Part shown: positions 17,895 to 25,714 of the stretch, piece by piece
How the letters are laid out: every line of letters begins with the position of its first letter
Position numbering within the stretch: the stretch's first letter is position 1
From: an uncultured Mailhella sp.
GTDB taxonomy: Bacteria; Desulfobacterota; Desulfovibrionia; Desulfovibrionales; Desulfovibrionaceae
DNA: 64,000 nt
Assembly: GCF_963931295.1 (NCBI RefSeq)
Contig: NZ_OZ007001.1
Location: 2,559,001 to 2,623,000 of the forward strand
Direction of reading: 5' to 3'
The notes under the pieces: model-generated
The model's input: the letters and a program-made list of their open reading frames with translations, nothing else
Databases searched by the model: none
What the model was told of the DNA's origin: nothing
Translations under genes and position numbers: made by a program

Positions 17895-17983
17895 AGACAG
17901 GGAGCTTTTATTCTGTAAGAATAGTACTGCAAGGTGTTATTGCTGATCAAACTAATTCTTACATCAAACTAGGCTCCCTGTCT
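17895..17983 (+). promoter_or_regulatory. Two-part stem-loop between dctP and dctQ
   Basis: Outer arms AGACAGGGAGC (17895-17905) and GCTCCCTGTCT (17973-17983) pair over 11 bp; inner arms TGTAAGAAT (17914-17922) and ATTCTTACA (17955-17963) pair over 9 bp; TCTTTTATTC follows. Such a structure can stabilise the upstream message or partly terminate transcription, giving more binding protein than membrane subunits. Confidence 0.65.
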
Positions 17984-18008
17984 TCTTTTATTCAAAAAGG
18001 GAGGACCC

Positions 18009-18500
18009 ATGCACGAATTTTTGAAAAGGCTATCAATTTATTCGTCAAGTTTGTGCGGATGGCTGCTTGCGGTTTTAATGGTTATCATTTGTTTTGATAT
18101 CATTATGCGCACCATAGGGCATCCTATTCTCGGTGTTGCTGAATTATCCATGATTATCATGCTTACTACAGTTTACTTTGGACTGGCCAATTGTGAGCAG
18201 GTTCATGGTCATATTGTTGTTGATTTTCTTCTTGAGAGAGTTCCTCCAAAGGTTGCAAAGTTTCTTAGCATAGTATGCGGAGTTTTATGCTTTGGTACGC
18301 TTGTCGTGTGTACCTACGCCATGATTTTAAATACAATGGATTCATATGCTGGGGATGAAGCTATGGCTGGTCTTGTTCCTATAGAAATATGGCCTATTAA
18401 GGCTCTTATTACTATTGGACTTTTACTCTATACTATACAGACATTAAATAATCTTTTGATTATAATGTCCATCATAAAGCCACAGCTTGATACCGAATAA
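18009..18500 (+). CDS. dctQ: TRAP transporter small permease (DctQ family)
   Basis: 163 residues with four hydrophobic helices, the normal DctQ layout. The family signature is seen in helix 1 and after (CFDIIMRTIGHPILGVAELS) and in ANCEQVHGHIVVDFLLERVP. It forms the membrane complex with DctM. Ribosome binding site GGGAGG is just before the ATG. The gene is noticeably more AT-rich than the core genome. Confidence 0.9.
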   Translation: MHEFLKRLSIYSSSLCGWLLAVLMVIICFDIIMRTIGHPILGVAELSMIIMLTTVYFGLANCEQVHGHIVVDFLLERVPPKVAKFLSIVCGVLCFGTLVVCTYAMILNTMDSYAGDEAMAGLVPIEIWPIKALITIGLLLYTIQTLNNLLIIMSIIKPQLDTE

Positions 18501-18529
18501 TTATTTCATGTCTCGAAGAGGAGGCAGAT

Positions 18530-19840
18530 ATGAGTTTTATGGCAGTAGGCATTATAGCTTCAATCGCGCTGCTGGTTCTGCTTTTTTGCGGCCTTCAGAT
18601 GGGAATAGATTTTATTCTCGTAGGCCTGGTCGGATTCACGGTTATCATCGGATTCGATGCCGCATGCTCTCTACTTGGTGAAACCCTGTATAATGCCGTA
18701 GCATCTTCGACATTCTGTGTTCTTCCGCTCTTTATTTTGATGGGATCCTTTGCTTCCCGCGGTGGTTTTGCCAGACTTGCTTATGAAAGTGTTCATACCA
18801 TTCTGGCCCGTGTGCCAGGAGCTCTGGCTATTGCCACAACGTTTGGCTGTGCCGTTTTCGGCTCCATATGCGGCTCGACCATTGCCACCGCTACCATTTT
18901 TGGACATCTCGCCTATCCGGAAATGAAGCGCTATGGCTATGACAAGAGATTTGCTCTGGGTGCCATCGCCTGCTCTGGTGGCTTTGCCGCTATGATTCCC
19001 CCCAGCGGAATGTTTATTTTGTTTGCCATCTTTACAAACCAGTCGGTAGGCAAGCTCTTCCTGGCCGGTATCCTTCCCGGATTCCTGTCTGCGTGTGTGT
19101 TTTCCGTCTATATGCTTCTGAGGTCCAAATTCGGTAAAGTTGCTCCTATTCATCCCGATGAATATAAAGTGACGATAAAAAATCGCATGCAGGCCTCATT
19201 GAAACTGTGGCCTATTCTCACGCTTTCTTTCATCGTTATGGGCGGTATTTATACCGGTATATTTACTTCCAACGAAGCCGCTGCCGTCGGCGCCATGGGT
19301 ACTCTTATCTTTGGTCTTGTCAACGGCACTTTGCGCAAGAAGGGAGAGATTACCAAGTCGCTGCGTGAAACTGCACGTTCGACGGCAATGCTGTTTATCA
19401 TTATCATTGCCTCCATGTATTTCAGCCGGTTCCTTGCAATAACCCGTATACCTACGGAGCTTGCCAATTTCCTCGTCACCTGGGATGTTTCCCCCAATGT
19501 CGTCTTCTTTGCCGTTATCGTTGTCTGGGGCATACTTGGTATGCTCATTGCTCAGGCTGCGGTATTTGCAATGACGCTGCCCATTATCTTCCCTGTGCTC
19601 GTTGAACTTGGATTTGACCCGATATGGATTTGTGTTATTGCTATGAAGCTGAATGAAATCGCCGGCGTTTCTCCTCCTGTTGGCATCAACTCCTTCGCTC
19701 TTGCCGGAGCCACCAATGAGCGCGTGACCGATGTGTTCGCCGGAACCTGGCCTTTCATCACCTGCGATCTCGTCGTTGTTGTCATTCTCTGCTTCTTCCC
19801 CCAGATTGCTACATTCCTGCCGTATTCCATGCTTGAATAG
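18530..19840 (+). CDS. dctM: TRAP transporter large permease (DctM family)
   Basis: 436 residues, about 12 membrane segments. DctM features: FCGLQMGIDFILVGLVG at the N-terminus, PLFILMGSFASRGGFA, CGSTIATATIFGHLAYPEM, and the C-terminal NEIAGVSPPVGINSF. It couples uptake to the Na+ gradient in known TRAP systems. GAGGAGG precedes the ATG; 29 bases separate it from dctQ and its stop overlaps the ribosome binding site of the following M20 gene, so translation is coupled. Confidence 0.92.
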   Translation: MSFMAVGIIASIALLVLLFCGLQMGIDFILVGLVGFTVIIGFDAACSLLGETLYNAVASSTFCVLPLFILMGSFASRGGFARLAYESVHTILARVPGALAIATTFGCAVFGSICGSTIATATIFGHLAYPEMKRYGYDKRFALGAIACSGGFAAMIPPSGMFILFAIFTNQSVGKLFLAGILPGFLSACVFSVYMLLRSKFGKVAPIHPDEYKVTIKNRMQASLKLWPILTLSFIVMGGIYTGIFTSNEAAAVGAMGTLIFGLVNGTLRKKGEITKSLRETARSTAMLFIIIIASMYFSRFLAITRIPTELANFLVTWDVSPNVVFFAVIVVWGILGMLIAQAAVFAMTLPIIFPVLVELGFDPIWICVIAMKLNEIAGVSPPVGINSFALAGATNERVTDVFAGTWPFITCDLVVVVILCFFPQIATFLPYSMLE

Positions 19841-19851
19841 GAGCGCTGCAT

Positions 19852-21147
19852 ATGGAATTTACACCGACCGTTTCTCAGGAGCAGCTTGTAAAGATCCGTC
19901 GAGATCTGCATCGTCATGCGGAGTCAGGCCTTTCTGAGTTCTGGACCACGAGTTATCTGGCTGAACATCTCGCGGCTCTTGGATGTGAAGTTCATCTTGG
20001 TGAGGAAGTCATGGATCGCTCCGTCATGATGGGGGTGCCGGATCCGGAGACCCAGGAAGCGCGTCTCAAGGCGGCCCTTGCTCAGGGAGCCGATCCGAAG
20101 TGGCTAGACAAGATGAACGGTCTGACTGGTGTTATGGTGGATATTCGTCCCGATCTGCCCATGCATTCGGTATTGAGATTTGATATTGACTGCGTCGATG
20201 TCTGTGAAAGTCAGGATGCTGATCACAAGCCGACGGCGGAGGGTTTTGCTTCCATTAATGCCAATGAGTGCCATGCCTGCGCCCATGACGGACATGCAAC
20301 CATTGGTCTTGGTGTGGCCATGGAACTGATGCGACGCAGGGACAAATTGAAACATAATGTCCGGCTGATATTTGAACCCGCCGAGGAAGGAAGCCGTGGC
20401 GCTCGTCCCATGGTCAGTGCCGGGCTTGTAAAGGGAGCCAAGTATTTTCTTGCAGCCCATATAGGAGTCAACTCCACGCAGGATCACGCTCTGGTATGCG
20501 GCACGCAGGGATTCTTGGCCACGACGAAGTTCGATGTGGAACTCTTCGGTCTTGCATCCCATTCAGGATCAGATCCTCATAAAGGGCACAACTCATTGTT
20601 AGCCGCGGCTACCATGCTACTTAATCTGCATGCCATACCAAGACATGGCCAAGGAGCAAGCCGTATTACTGTGGGTATGATGTCTGGTGGCTCAGGTCGG
20701 AATGTCATTCCTGATTATGCAAAGCTTGTCTGCGAAACACGTGGCGCAACAACTGAAATTAATCAGTATATGTTTGATAAGGCAAAGCTTATCATAGAAC
20801 ATGCTGCTGCCATGTATGAGCAGAAAGTAAAAGTTACCATTATGGGATCTGCTGGTAATGCTGTCAGCGACAAAAAAATGATTGATGTCGTGAAGCAGGC
20901 TGCCCAAGATGTTCCCTATTTCCATAAAGATCTCATAACGGAGATGGGGCAGGGCTTCGGCACTGACGATGCATGTACGTTCATTACTGCGATCCAAGAA
21001 CAGGGCGGCTTTGGGACGTATGCCCAGATAGGCAGCAAGCTTCCTGCTGGTCACCATAATCAGCGTTTCGACTTCAATGAAGATTTGCTGCAACCATCTG
21101 TAGAACTGTTCTGCCGTTCGACATTCATCATGGATAACATGGATTAA
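19852..21147 (+). CDS. M20-family amidohydrolase (AbgA / N-acyl amino acid hydrolase type)
   Basis: 431 residues. Dinuclear-metal M20D features: DLHRHAESGLSE near residue 18, RFDID at 109-113, the HACAHDGH motif at 141-148 (Cys143 and His145 as expected ligands), the catalytic FEPAEEGSRGA at 175-184, and AAHIG with His203. The cAHDGH signature and an extra N-terminal segment of about 30 residues (55-90) are reminiscent of aminobenzoyl-glutamate hydrolase subunit A (AbgA). It should cleave an amide bond to release a free amino acid in the cytoplasm. Its start is 11 bases after dctM's stop, and it sits directly before the PLP lyase, suggesting it supplies that enzyme's substrate. Confidence 0.85.
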   Translation: MEFTPTVSQEQLVKIRRDLHRHAESGLSEFWTTSYLAEHLAALGCEVHLGEEVMDRSVMMGVPDPETQEARLKAALAQGADPKWLDKMNGLTGVMVDIRPDLPMHSVLRFDIDCVDVCESQDADHKPTAEGFASINANECHACAHDGHATIGLGVAMELMRRRDKLKHNVRLIFEPAEEGSRGARPMVSAGLVKGAKYFLAAHIGVNSTQDHALVCGTQGFLATTKFDVELFGLASHSGSDPHKGHNSLLAAATMLLNLHAIPRHGQGASRITVGMMSGGSGRNVIPDYAKLVCETRGATTEINQYMFDKAKLIIEHAAAMYEQKVKVTIMGSAGNAVSDKKMIDVVKQAAQDVPYFHKDLITEMGQGFGTDDACTFITAIQEQGGFGTYAQIGSKLPAGHHNQRFDFNEDLLQPSVELFCRSTFIMDNMD

Positions 21148-21189
21148 TTTTAGGTTCGGATTATTAACTTGTCATGAGGTTAAGGTACT

Positions 21190-22188
21190 ATGAATCTCGC
21201 TAAGTTCCCCCGTCGTGGTTATGTCAAGGAAGCTACCCCCATCGAATATCTGCCCAACCTGTCCAAGGCCCTGGGCAACAAGGTCAACGTGTACATGAAG
21301 CGCGACGACCTGCTCCCCGGCTGCGCCGGCGGCAACAAGACCCGTAAGCTGGACTTCGCCATCGCCGACGCTCTGGCTCAGGGCGCCGACACCGTCATCA
21401 CCTGCGGCGCCGTGCAGTCCAACCACTGCCGTCTGACCCTCGCCTGGGCCGTGCATGAAGGCCTCGACTGCCATCTCGTTCTGGAAGAACGCGTGAAGGG
21501 CAGCTACAACCCCGAAGCTTCCGGCAACAACTTCCTGTATCATCTCCTGGGCGTGAAGAGCATCACCGTGGTGCCTGGCGGCTCCCCCATGATGGAAGAA
21601 ATGGAAAAGGTTGCTGAAAAGCTGCGCGCTCAGGGCAAGAAGCCCTACATCATCCCCGGCGGCGCTTCCAACCACATCGGCGCTCTGGGCTACGTTTCCT
21701 GCGCTCAGGAAATCATGCAGCAGATGTTTGAAATGGGCCTCAACTTCGACCACGTTGTGGTGCCCAGCGGCAGCGCCGGCACTCATGCCGGCATGATCGC
21801 CGGCTTCTACGGCAACAACATGGACGTGCCCATGATCGGCATCGACGTGAGCCGCCCCGGCGACGTGGAAGCAGCCATTGTTCACAAGCTGGCTCAGGAA
21901 ACCCTGGACTACATCGGCGCCGGCGTGAAACTTCCTGAAGAAAAGGTCGTGTGCTTCGGCGATTACTATCAGCCCGGCTATTCCATCCCGAACGACGGCA
22001 TGGTGGAAGCCGTGAAGATGGTCGCCCGCACTGAAGCCATTCTGCTTGACCCCGTGTACAGCGGCAAGGCCATGTCCGGCATGATCGACCTCATCCGCAA
22101 GGATTACTTCCCCAAGGGCGCCAACGTGCTCTTCCTGCATACCGGCGGTTCTCCGGCCCTGTACGCCTACCTGCCCACCTTCCGCTAG
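21190..22188 (+). CDS. cuyA: PLP-dependent L-cysteate sulfo-lyase / D-cysteine desulfhydrase
   Basis: 332 residues, fold-type II PLP enzyme of the ACC deaminase/D-cysteine desulfhydrase family. The cofactor lysine is expected at Lys50 in GGNKTRKLDF; QSNHCR at 76-81, the phosphate loop GSAGTHAG, and DPVYSGKAMSG with a conserved Tyr are also present. Two characterised relatives fit equally by eye: CuyA (L-cysteate to pyruvate, ammonia and sulfite) and DcyD (D-cysteine to pyruvate, ammonia and sulfide), so the symbol is tentative. Last gene of the TRAP-M20 operon, 42 bases after the M20 gene, with GAGG and AAGG upstream of the ATG. Unlike its AT-leaning neighbours it has extreme G/C-ending codon bias, as in dnaK and groEL here, which suggests very high expression or a separate origin. 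Confidence 0.8.
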   Translation: MNLAKFPRRGYVKEATPIEYLPNLSKALGNKVNVYMKRDDLLPGCAGGNKTRKLDFAIADALAQGADTVITCGAVQSNHCRLTLAWAVHEGLDCHLVLEERVKGSYNPEASGNNFLYHLLGVKSITVVPGGSPMMEEMEKVAEKLRAQGKKPYIIPGGASNHIGALGYVSCAQEIMQQMFEMGLNFDHVVVPSGSAGTHAGMIAGFYGNNMDVPMIGIDVSRPGDVEAAIVHKLAQETLDYIGAGVKLPEEKVVCFGDYYQPGYSIPNDGMVEAVKMVARTEAILLDPVYSGKAMSGMIDLIRKDYFPKGANVLFLHTGGSPALYAYLPTFR

Positions 22189-22229
22189 CAGGTAGCAGAG
22201 TCCCCTGCTGAAACAGCCTCTCTCGTCCC

Positions 22230-22259
22230 CCCCGGCGTCTTCACGATGCCGGGGTTTTT
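22230..22259 (+). terminator. Intrinsic terminator of the TRAP-M20-lyase operon
   Basis: CCCCGGCGTC pairs with GATGCCGGGG (10 bp with one G-T pair) and is followed by TTTTTA, 42 bases after the lyase stop. Confidence 0.85.
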
Positions 22260-22260
22260 A

Positions 22261-22936
22261 TTAAACATATAAATCATCAGTTATATAATGCATAAAGATA
22301 ATTTAAATTTTATAATATACAATAAATAATGCTGTTATAAATGTGTATATAATTATATCTTGTTATTAATCGTTTTATTAAAATATTTGAATAAAAATAT
22401 ATTAAAATGTCATGTATATTGATATTAAAAATAAATTATTTGCTGTTTTTATGAAGTTCAAAATTAATATCTGTCAGTTCATTATTACTATTATCTAAAT
22501 AGAAAAATTCTTAATTTATGAAATATACTGGAAATAGCGATGGAAAATGCTGGGCAATTGGGTATATTTGCATCAATTTATGAAATATACTGAAAAACAT
22601 ACCAACCTGTAAAAATTCATTTACATGGACTCTGTTTACTTTATTATTGTGTTTGTGCCATGGAAAAATGATTCTTTTATGAGAATGTCTGAATTTCGTA
22701 CCATCTGATAGGATCTTTTCTATCAGCCAATTTTGTTGTTGTAAGACTCGTTTTATAGTGTACTGCATTTTAGGCGATGGCGGATATTCCTTTTTCAGCC
22801 CGGATTTTCTGACGATTTTTTAATTACCTGTTCTGTTTATTTATGTTGATGACTCTATGTTTTCATCAAAACAGGTTTTTCCCATATTACTCTTTTGACG
22901 ATGCTTTTGACAATCAGCGAGAATAATAAGTTTATT
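22261..22936. other. AT-rich right flank inside the island
   Basis: No gene is supported. The sequence is extremely AT-rich up to about 22500, mirroring the block at 14166-14460. It holds an 18-base direct repeat (listed separately). An 85-codon minus-strand frame at 22511-22768 shows no recognisable sequence. Confidence 0.5.
22513..22592. repeat. 18-base direct repeat pair
   Basis: AATTTATGAAATATACTG occurs exactly at 22513-22530 and 22575-22592, 62 bases apart, close to the end of the integrase remnant. Confidence 0.85.
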
Positions 22937-23632
22937 TTACTGTTGAAAGGCTCTCTTGAAAATGCTGGCTATATGTTTCGGACCTGTGATGGTTGCTCGA
23001 TGCTTTACCGGCGGTTTTGCCTCAAGAGCCTCTGTCATGCCGGTAGAGATGTCCTAGGGAATATCACCGGGTAATCTGGCGTAACGGCATATCTGTCTTA
23101 CGATCTGTCCGACACGTCGTGCCATTTCTGCATGGCCCGTACTTTCTATCTGCTGCAGCATGGCAACAAGATCAGTTATGGTCAGTGACGCCATAGGCTT
23201 ATCGCCGATGACGGAGAAGACGTGCTTTTCAAGCCGCTGCATTTTCAGGCGGCGTGTGCTTTCCGTCTGCACCTTGGTTCTTTTCTTATGCCATTCCAGA
23301 GCGACTACACGAAAGGTTCTGGCATCCTTTTCCATCTGCTCCATGGCAAACGTTTTTTCGGCCTTCTTCTGAACGTTGGGATCAATTCCCTGATCCAGCA
23401 GTCCGGTAATCCTGTCCCGTTCCATTCTGGCCTGCTTCAGTGAAATACCCGGATAATGGCCAATGGTGAATTGATCCTGCCTGTAATCGCTTTTCCATTT
23501 GACCCGCCAGACCTTTTTTCCGGAGGGGTAAACGACGAGCCAGAGCCTGTCGCCGTCTCCAAGCTGAATAATCTTGTCTGAAGGCTGTGTTTTTTTGATT
23601 TTTGTGTCTGTCAACTTGTTGATTCCACTCAT
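22937..23632 (-). pseudogene. Tyrosine (P4-type) integrase, broken and truncated
   Basis: The reading frame starts at the ATG 23632 (AAAGGAG upstream) with a DUF4102-type arm-binding domain (KLTDTKIKK, GDGDRLWLVVYPSGKKVWRVKW, IGHYPGISLKQAR) and a core-binding domain to about residue 190. It meets a TAG at 23054-23056, but the same frame then continues for 38 codons with family-like sequence (VKHRATITGPKHIASIF) to a TAA at 22937-22939. The catalytic Arg-His-Arg-Tyr domain is missing altogether. So the gene carries an in-frame stop and has lost its 3' half. It lies just past the 3' end of the tRNA-Ser gene, reading away from it, the usual place for a genomic-island integrase. Confidence 0.8.
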
Positions 23633-23645
23633 GAAATGCTCCTTT

Positions 23646-23707
23646 GGGATGTATGGCGGAAAGGGCCCTGGGATGCATGGACTCCATACATCCCCTCATA
23701 CATCCCC
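23646..23707. repeat. Four short repeats between tRNA-Ser and integrase
   Basis: GGGATGTATGG (23646-23656), GGGATGCATGG (23670-23680), CCATACATCCC (23684-23694) and CATACATCCCC (23697-23707): two direct copies followed by two inverted copies. Their place between the tRNA end and int fits arm-type integrase sites or an int operator. Part of this array is shared with the remnant at 14.1 kb. Confidence 0.6.
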
Positions 23708-23817
23708 AGAGCGGATATGCACAAGAATCAACTGAGACCAAGTGAGACTAACAGAATTAAAAAAGTGAAGCCCTACAAGGCCTTAAGTACCTTATAGGGC
23801 TTTCTGAGACTTTGTCG

Positions 23818-23912
23818 TGGCGGAGAGAGAGGGATTTGAACCCTCGATACAGGTTTATGCCCGTATACTCGCTTAGCAGGCGAGCTCCTTCGGCCGACTC
23901 GGACATCTCTCC
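23818..23912 (-). tRNA. tRNA-Ser (GCT anticodon), CCA encoded
   Basis: The minus strand from 23912 gives acceptor arm GGAGAGA pairing with TCTCTCC, the D-loop region GTCCGAGTCGGCCGAAGG, the anticodon loop CTGCTAA with GCT, a long variable arm typical of serine tRNAs, and the T-arm GAGGGTTCAAATCCCTC. The discriminator G at 23821 is followed by an encoded CCA at 23818-23820. It reads AGC/AGT codons. Its 3' end is the likely attachment site of the island; no second copy of the 3' end was found by eye in the window. Confidence 0.95.
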
Positions 23913-23948
23913 GCGCAGTGAAGCGCAGTGTCATACGCAACGGGGACA

Positions 23949-23977
23949 TAGCTACACTAAGCGTCAGTGCTTGTCAA
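23949..23977 (-). promoter_or_regulatory. Promoter of tRNA-Ser
   Basis: On the minus strand TTGACA (23972-23977), 17 bases, then TAGCTA (23949-23954), placing the start of transcription about 30 bases before the tRNA. Confidence 0.55.
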
Positions 23978-24003
23978 GCCCCGCAGAAAAGGATTTTGCG
24001 GCA

Positions 24004-24759
24004 TCAGTGCATGTACAGGGTGCTCATGTCGATGATGCCGTGAACGCCGTCGGCATAGAAGGCCGTGCGCAGTCCGGTGATACTGACGAACGCCACGATG
24101 GCCTGCACGAGCAGGGTGATGCGTCCCATGTGCGAAAGGCCGATAACCACGCCGCTGAAGATGACGCCCATCCAGTACAGCTGTGTCTGCATCCAGATGA
24201 TGGCGGATTTTCTCATGAAGGGATCGTCCCAGGCCATGCAGGGCGCGACGGCGGTGATGATGAGCATGATCCACAGGCAGACGCGCAGGGGCAGATAGAA
24301 GCGGCCGTAGCGCACGGCGGGATCGTCGGGTTCGCCCATCTGCTTGAGCTGGGCGAAAACGGCGCCGAGAATGACGGTGCACAGCGGGAACAGAAGCAGC
24401 GGAAACAGGCCGGACGTGGTGCCGACTTCGCCGGGAATGGCGGCCACGGCTTCGCTCATGACGCAGCAGGCGCCAGCGAGCCAGGCAAGGAGTCCGCAGA
24501 AGGAGCACTTCAAGGCCGAAAGCGCGAGGACGAGGAGCAGCGCGCAGCCGATCTGGGCGGCAAGCATGACGCCTTCAGCCGCTCCGCCGAAGGCGACGAG
24601 CGAAGCTGCAACGGCGACGGCGGCGCTCACGGCCGACGACTGCCAGGTTCTCGTGCTGGGAGAGCTCCCATGATGGTCTTTCCACCAGGCGAAAAATGCC
24701 AGCCCCGTGCCGAGCTGCGAGAACACGGTGAAGAAAACAAGCGGCCAGTTCGTAATCAT
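24004..24759 (-). CDS. DmsC-like anchor subunit of a DMSO-reductase-type enzyme
   Basis: 251 residues with about eight membrane helices. The N-terminus (WPLVFFTVFSQLGTGLAFFAWW) matches the start of DmsC, and a middle helix pair surrounds PLLLFPLCTVILGAVFAQLKQMGEPDDPAVRYGR. DmsC proteins anchor a molybdopterin reductase and oxidise menaquinol. No DmsA or DmsB gene is next to it, so it is an orphan in this window; its partner could be elsewhere, or it may serve another reductase. AGGAG precedes the ATG at 24759. Confidence 0.7.
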   Translation of the reverse strand: MITNWPLVFFTVFSQLGTGLAFFAWWKDHHGSSPSTRTWQSSAVSAAVAVAASLVAFGGAAEGVMLAAQIGCALLLVLALSALKCSFCGLLAWLAGACCVMSEAVAAIPGEVGTTSGLFPLLLFPLCTVILGAVFAQLKQMGEPDDPAVRYGRFYLPLRVCLWIMLIITAVAPCMAWDDPFMRKSAIIWMQTQLYWMGVIFSGVVIGLSHMGRITLLVQAIVAFVSITGLRTAFYADGVHGIIDMSTLYMH

Positions 24760-25714
24760 GGGAAACTCCTGCATGGGTGATGTATGCGCGCTGGATATGT
24801 AAAAAATCCGCTCTTCGCTCTTCGATAAAAATAATTTTTGCATGCTGCGTCAAGTCATTCTCTGACGAAAGATGGTCATACGAAAAAAATTCTGTATGAG
24901 CGGACGAAAAAAGGACGACATCTGACGTAAAATGGGCGAATGTCGTTTGAAGGAAAAGAATATTTGAGGAAATATACAATAATGAGGGGAAGGAGAAGTC
25001 ACGGAAGATGAAAGCAGGGTGATGCTGAAAAGAGTGCTGTGTCTTTTGATGAAGAACCAGGAAGAGCGGGCCTCGGAAGCATTGTCGAGGTCGTTTTTGT
25101 ACTAAAAAGAACATGCTGATGCTCTGCGTTTCGATGTTGTTTCAGAGAAATTTTTGGAAAATACGACGGATCGGGCACTCGGTGGCATGCAATCGTGACG
25201 TGACTGGGAACCTTTCGCGGAATGTCGCGGAGAAAAGGAGCTTGTTCGGAAGCACTTGCAGTGACGGAACAATGACGGAAATCGAAAACACGAATGTCGC
25301 CCGCAGATGGTGCGGAGGACGATGCAGGGGGCGTTTGTGCTCCGCAGGCGGAGCGGAAACGTTGTGGGGAGGAGGCTCTGTCGGGATGGCGCCGTGTCGG
25401 GAAAGTTTGCGAGTACGATTCAGCGCAAGGCGGCCCGGTCGGAAAAGATGCGGCCCGGCGCAGCTGCGGAGAAACGTGAATCCCGGCAGTCATTGAACCA
25501 GTAGGACAACGGGCAGGCGCGGTCGTGGGGAAAGTCTCCTGCCGTTGCTGCCCCATATCCGTGAAGTATTCAGACGCTGACGCGAAAAAAGCGGCCTGTT
25601 CCGGCGGCGTGTTCGCGGGCAAGTCGGCGGCGAAGGTCGGGCGGAGGGGCAGGGGAGAGCGTCCGGCTTCCTGTTCCGGGGAGCAGGAAGCCGGGCGCTT
25701 CTGATGAAGCAAGA
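24760..25714. other. Intergenic region with small repeats, no gene supported
   Basis: About 950 bases. Upstream of dmsC are two similar copies of TCTGACG-x-AAA-x-ATGG (24861-24875 and 24921-24935) and an inverted repeat TCATAC/GTATGA (24876-24899). A hairpin CCGGCTTCCTG/CAGGAAGCCGG (25663-25694) follows the end of the YitT-type gene but lacks a U tract. Open frames in 25.1-25.6 kb have no recognisable sequence. Confidence 0.4.

Noticed and set aside
22511..22768. 85-codon minus-strand frame between the lyase operon and the integrase remnant
   Set aside because: Overlaps direct repeats and an AT-rich desert; no start signal and no family match by eye.
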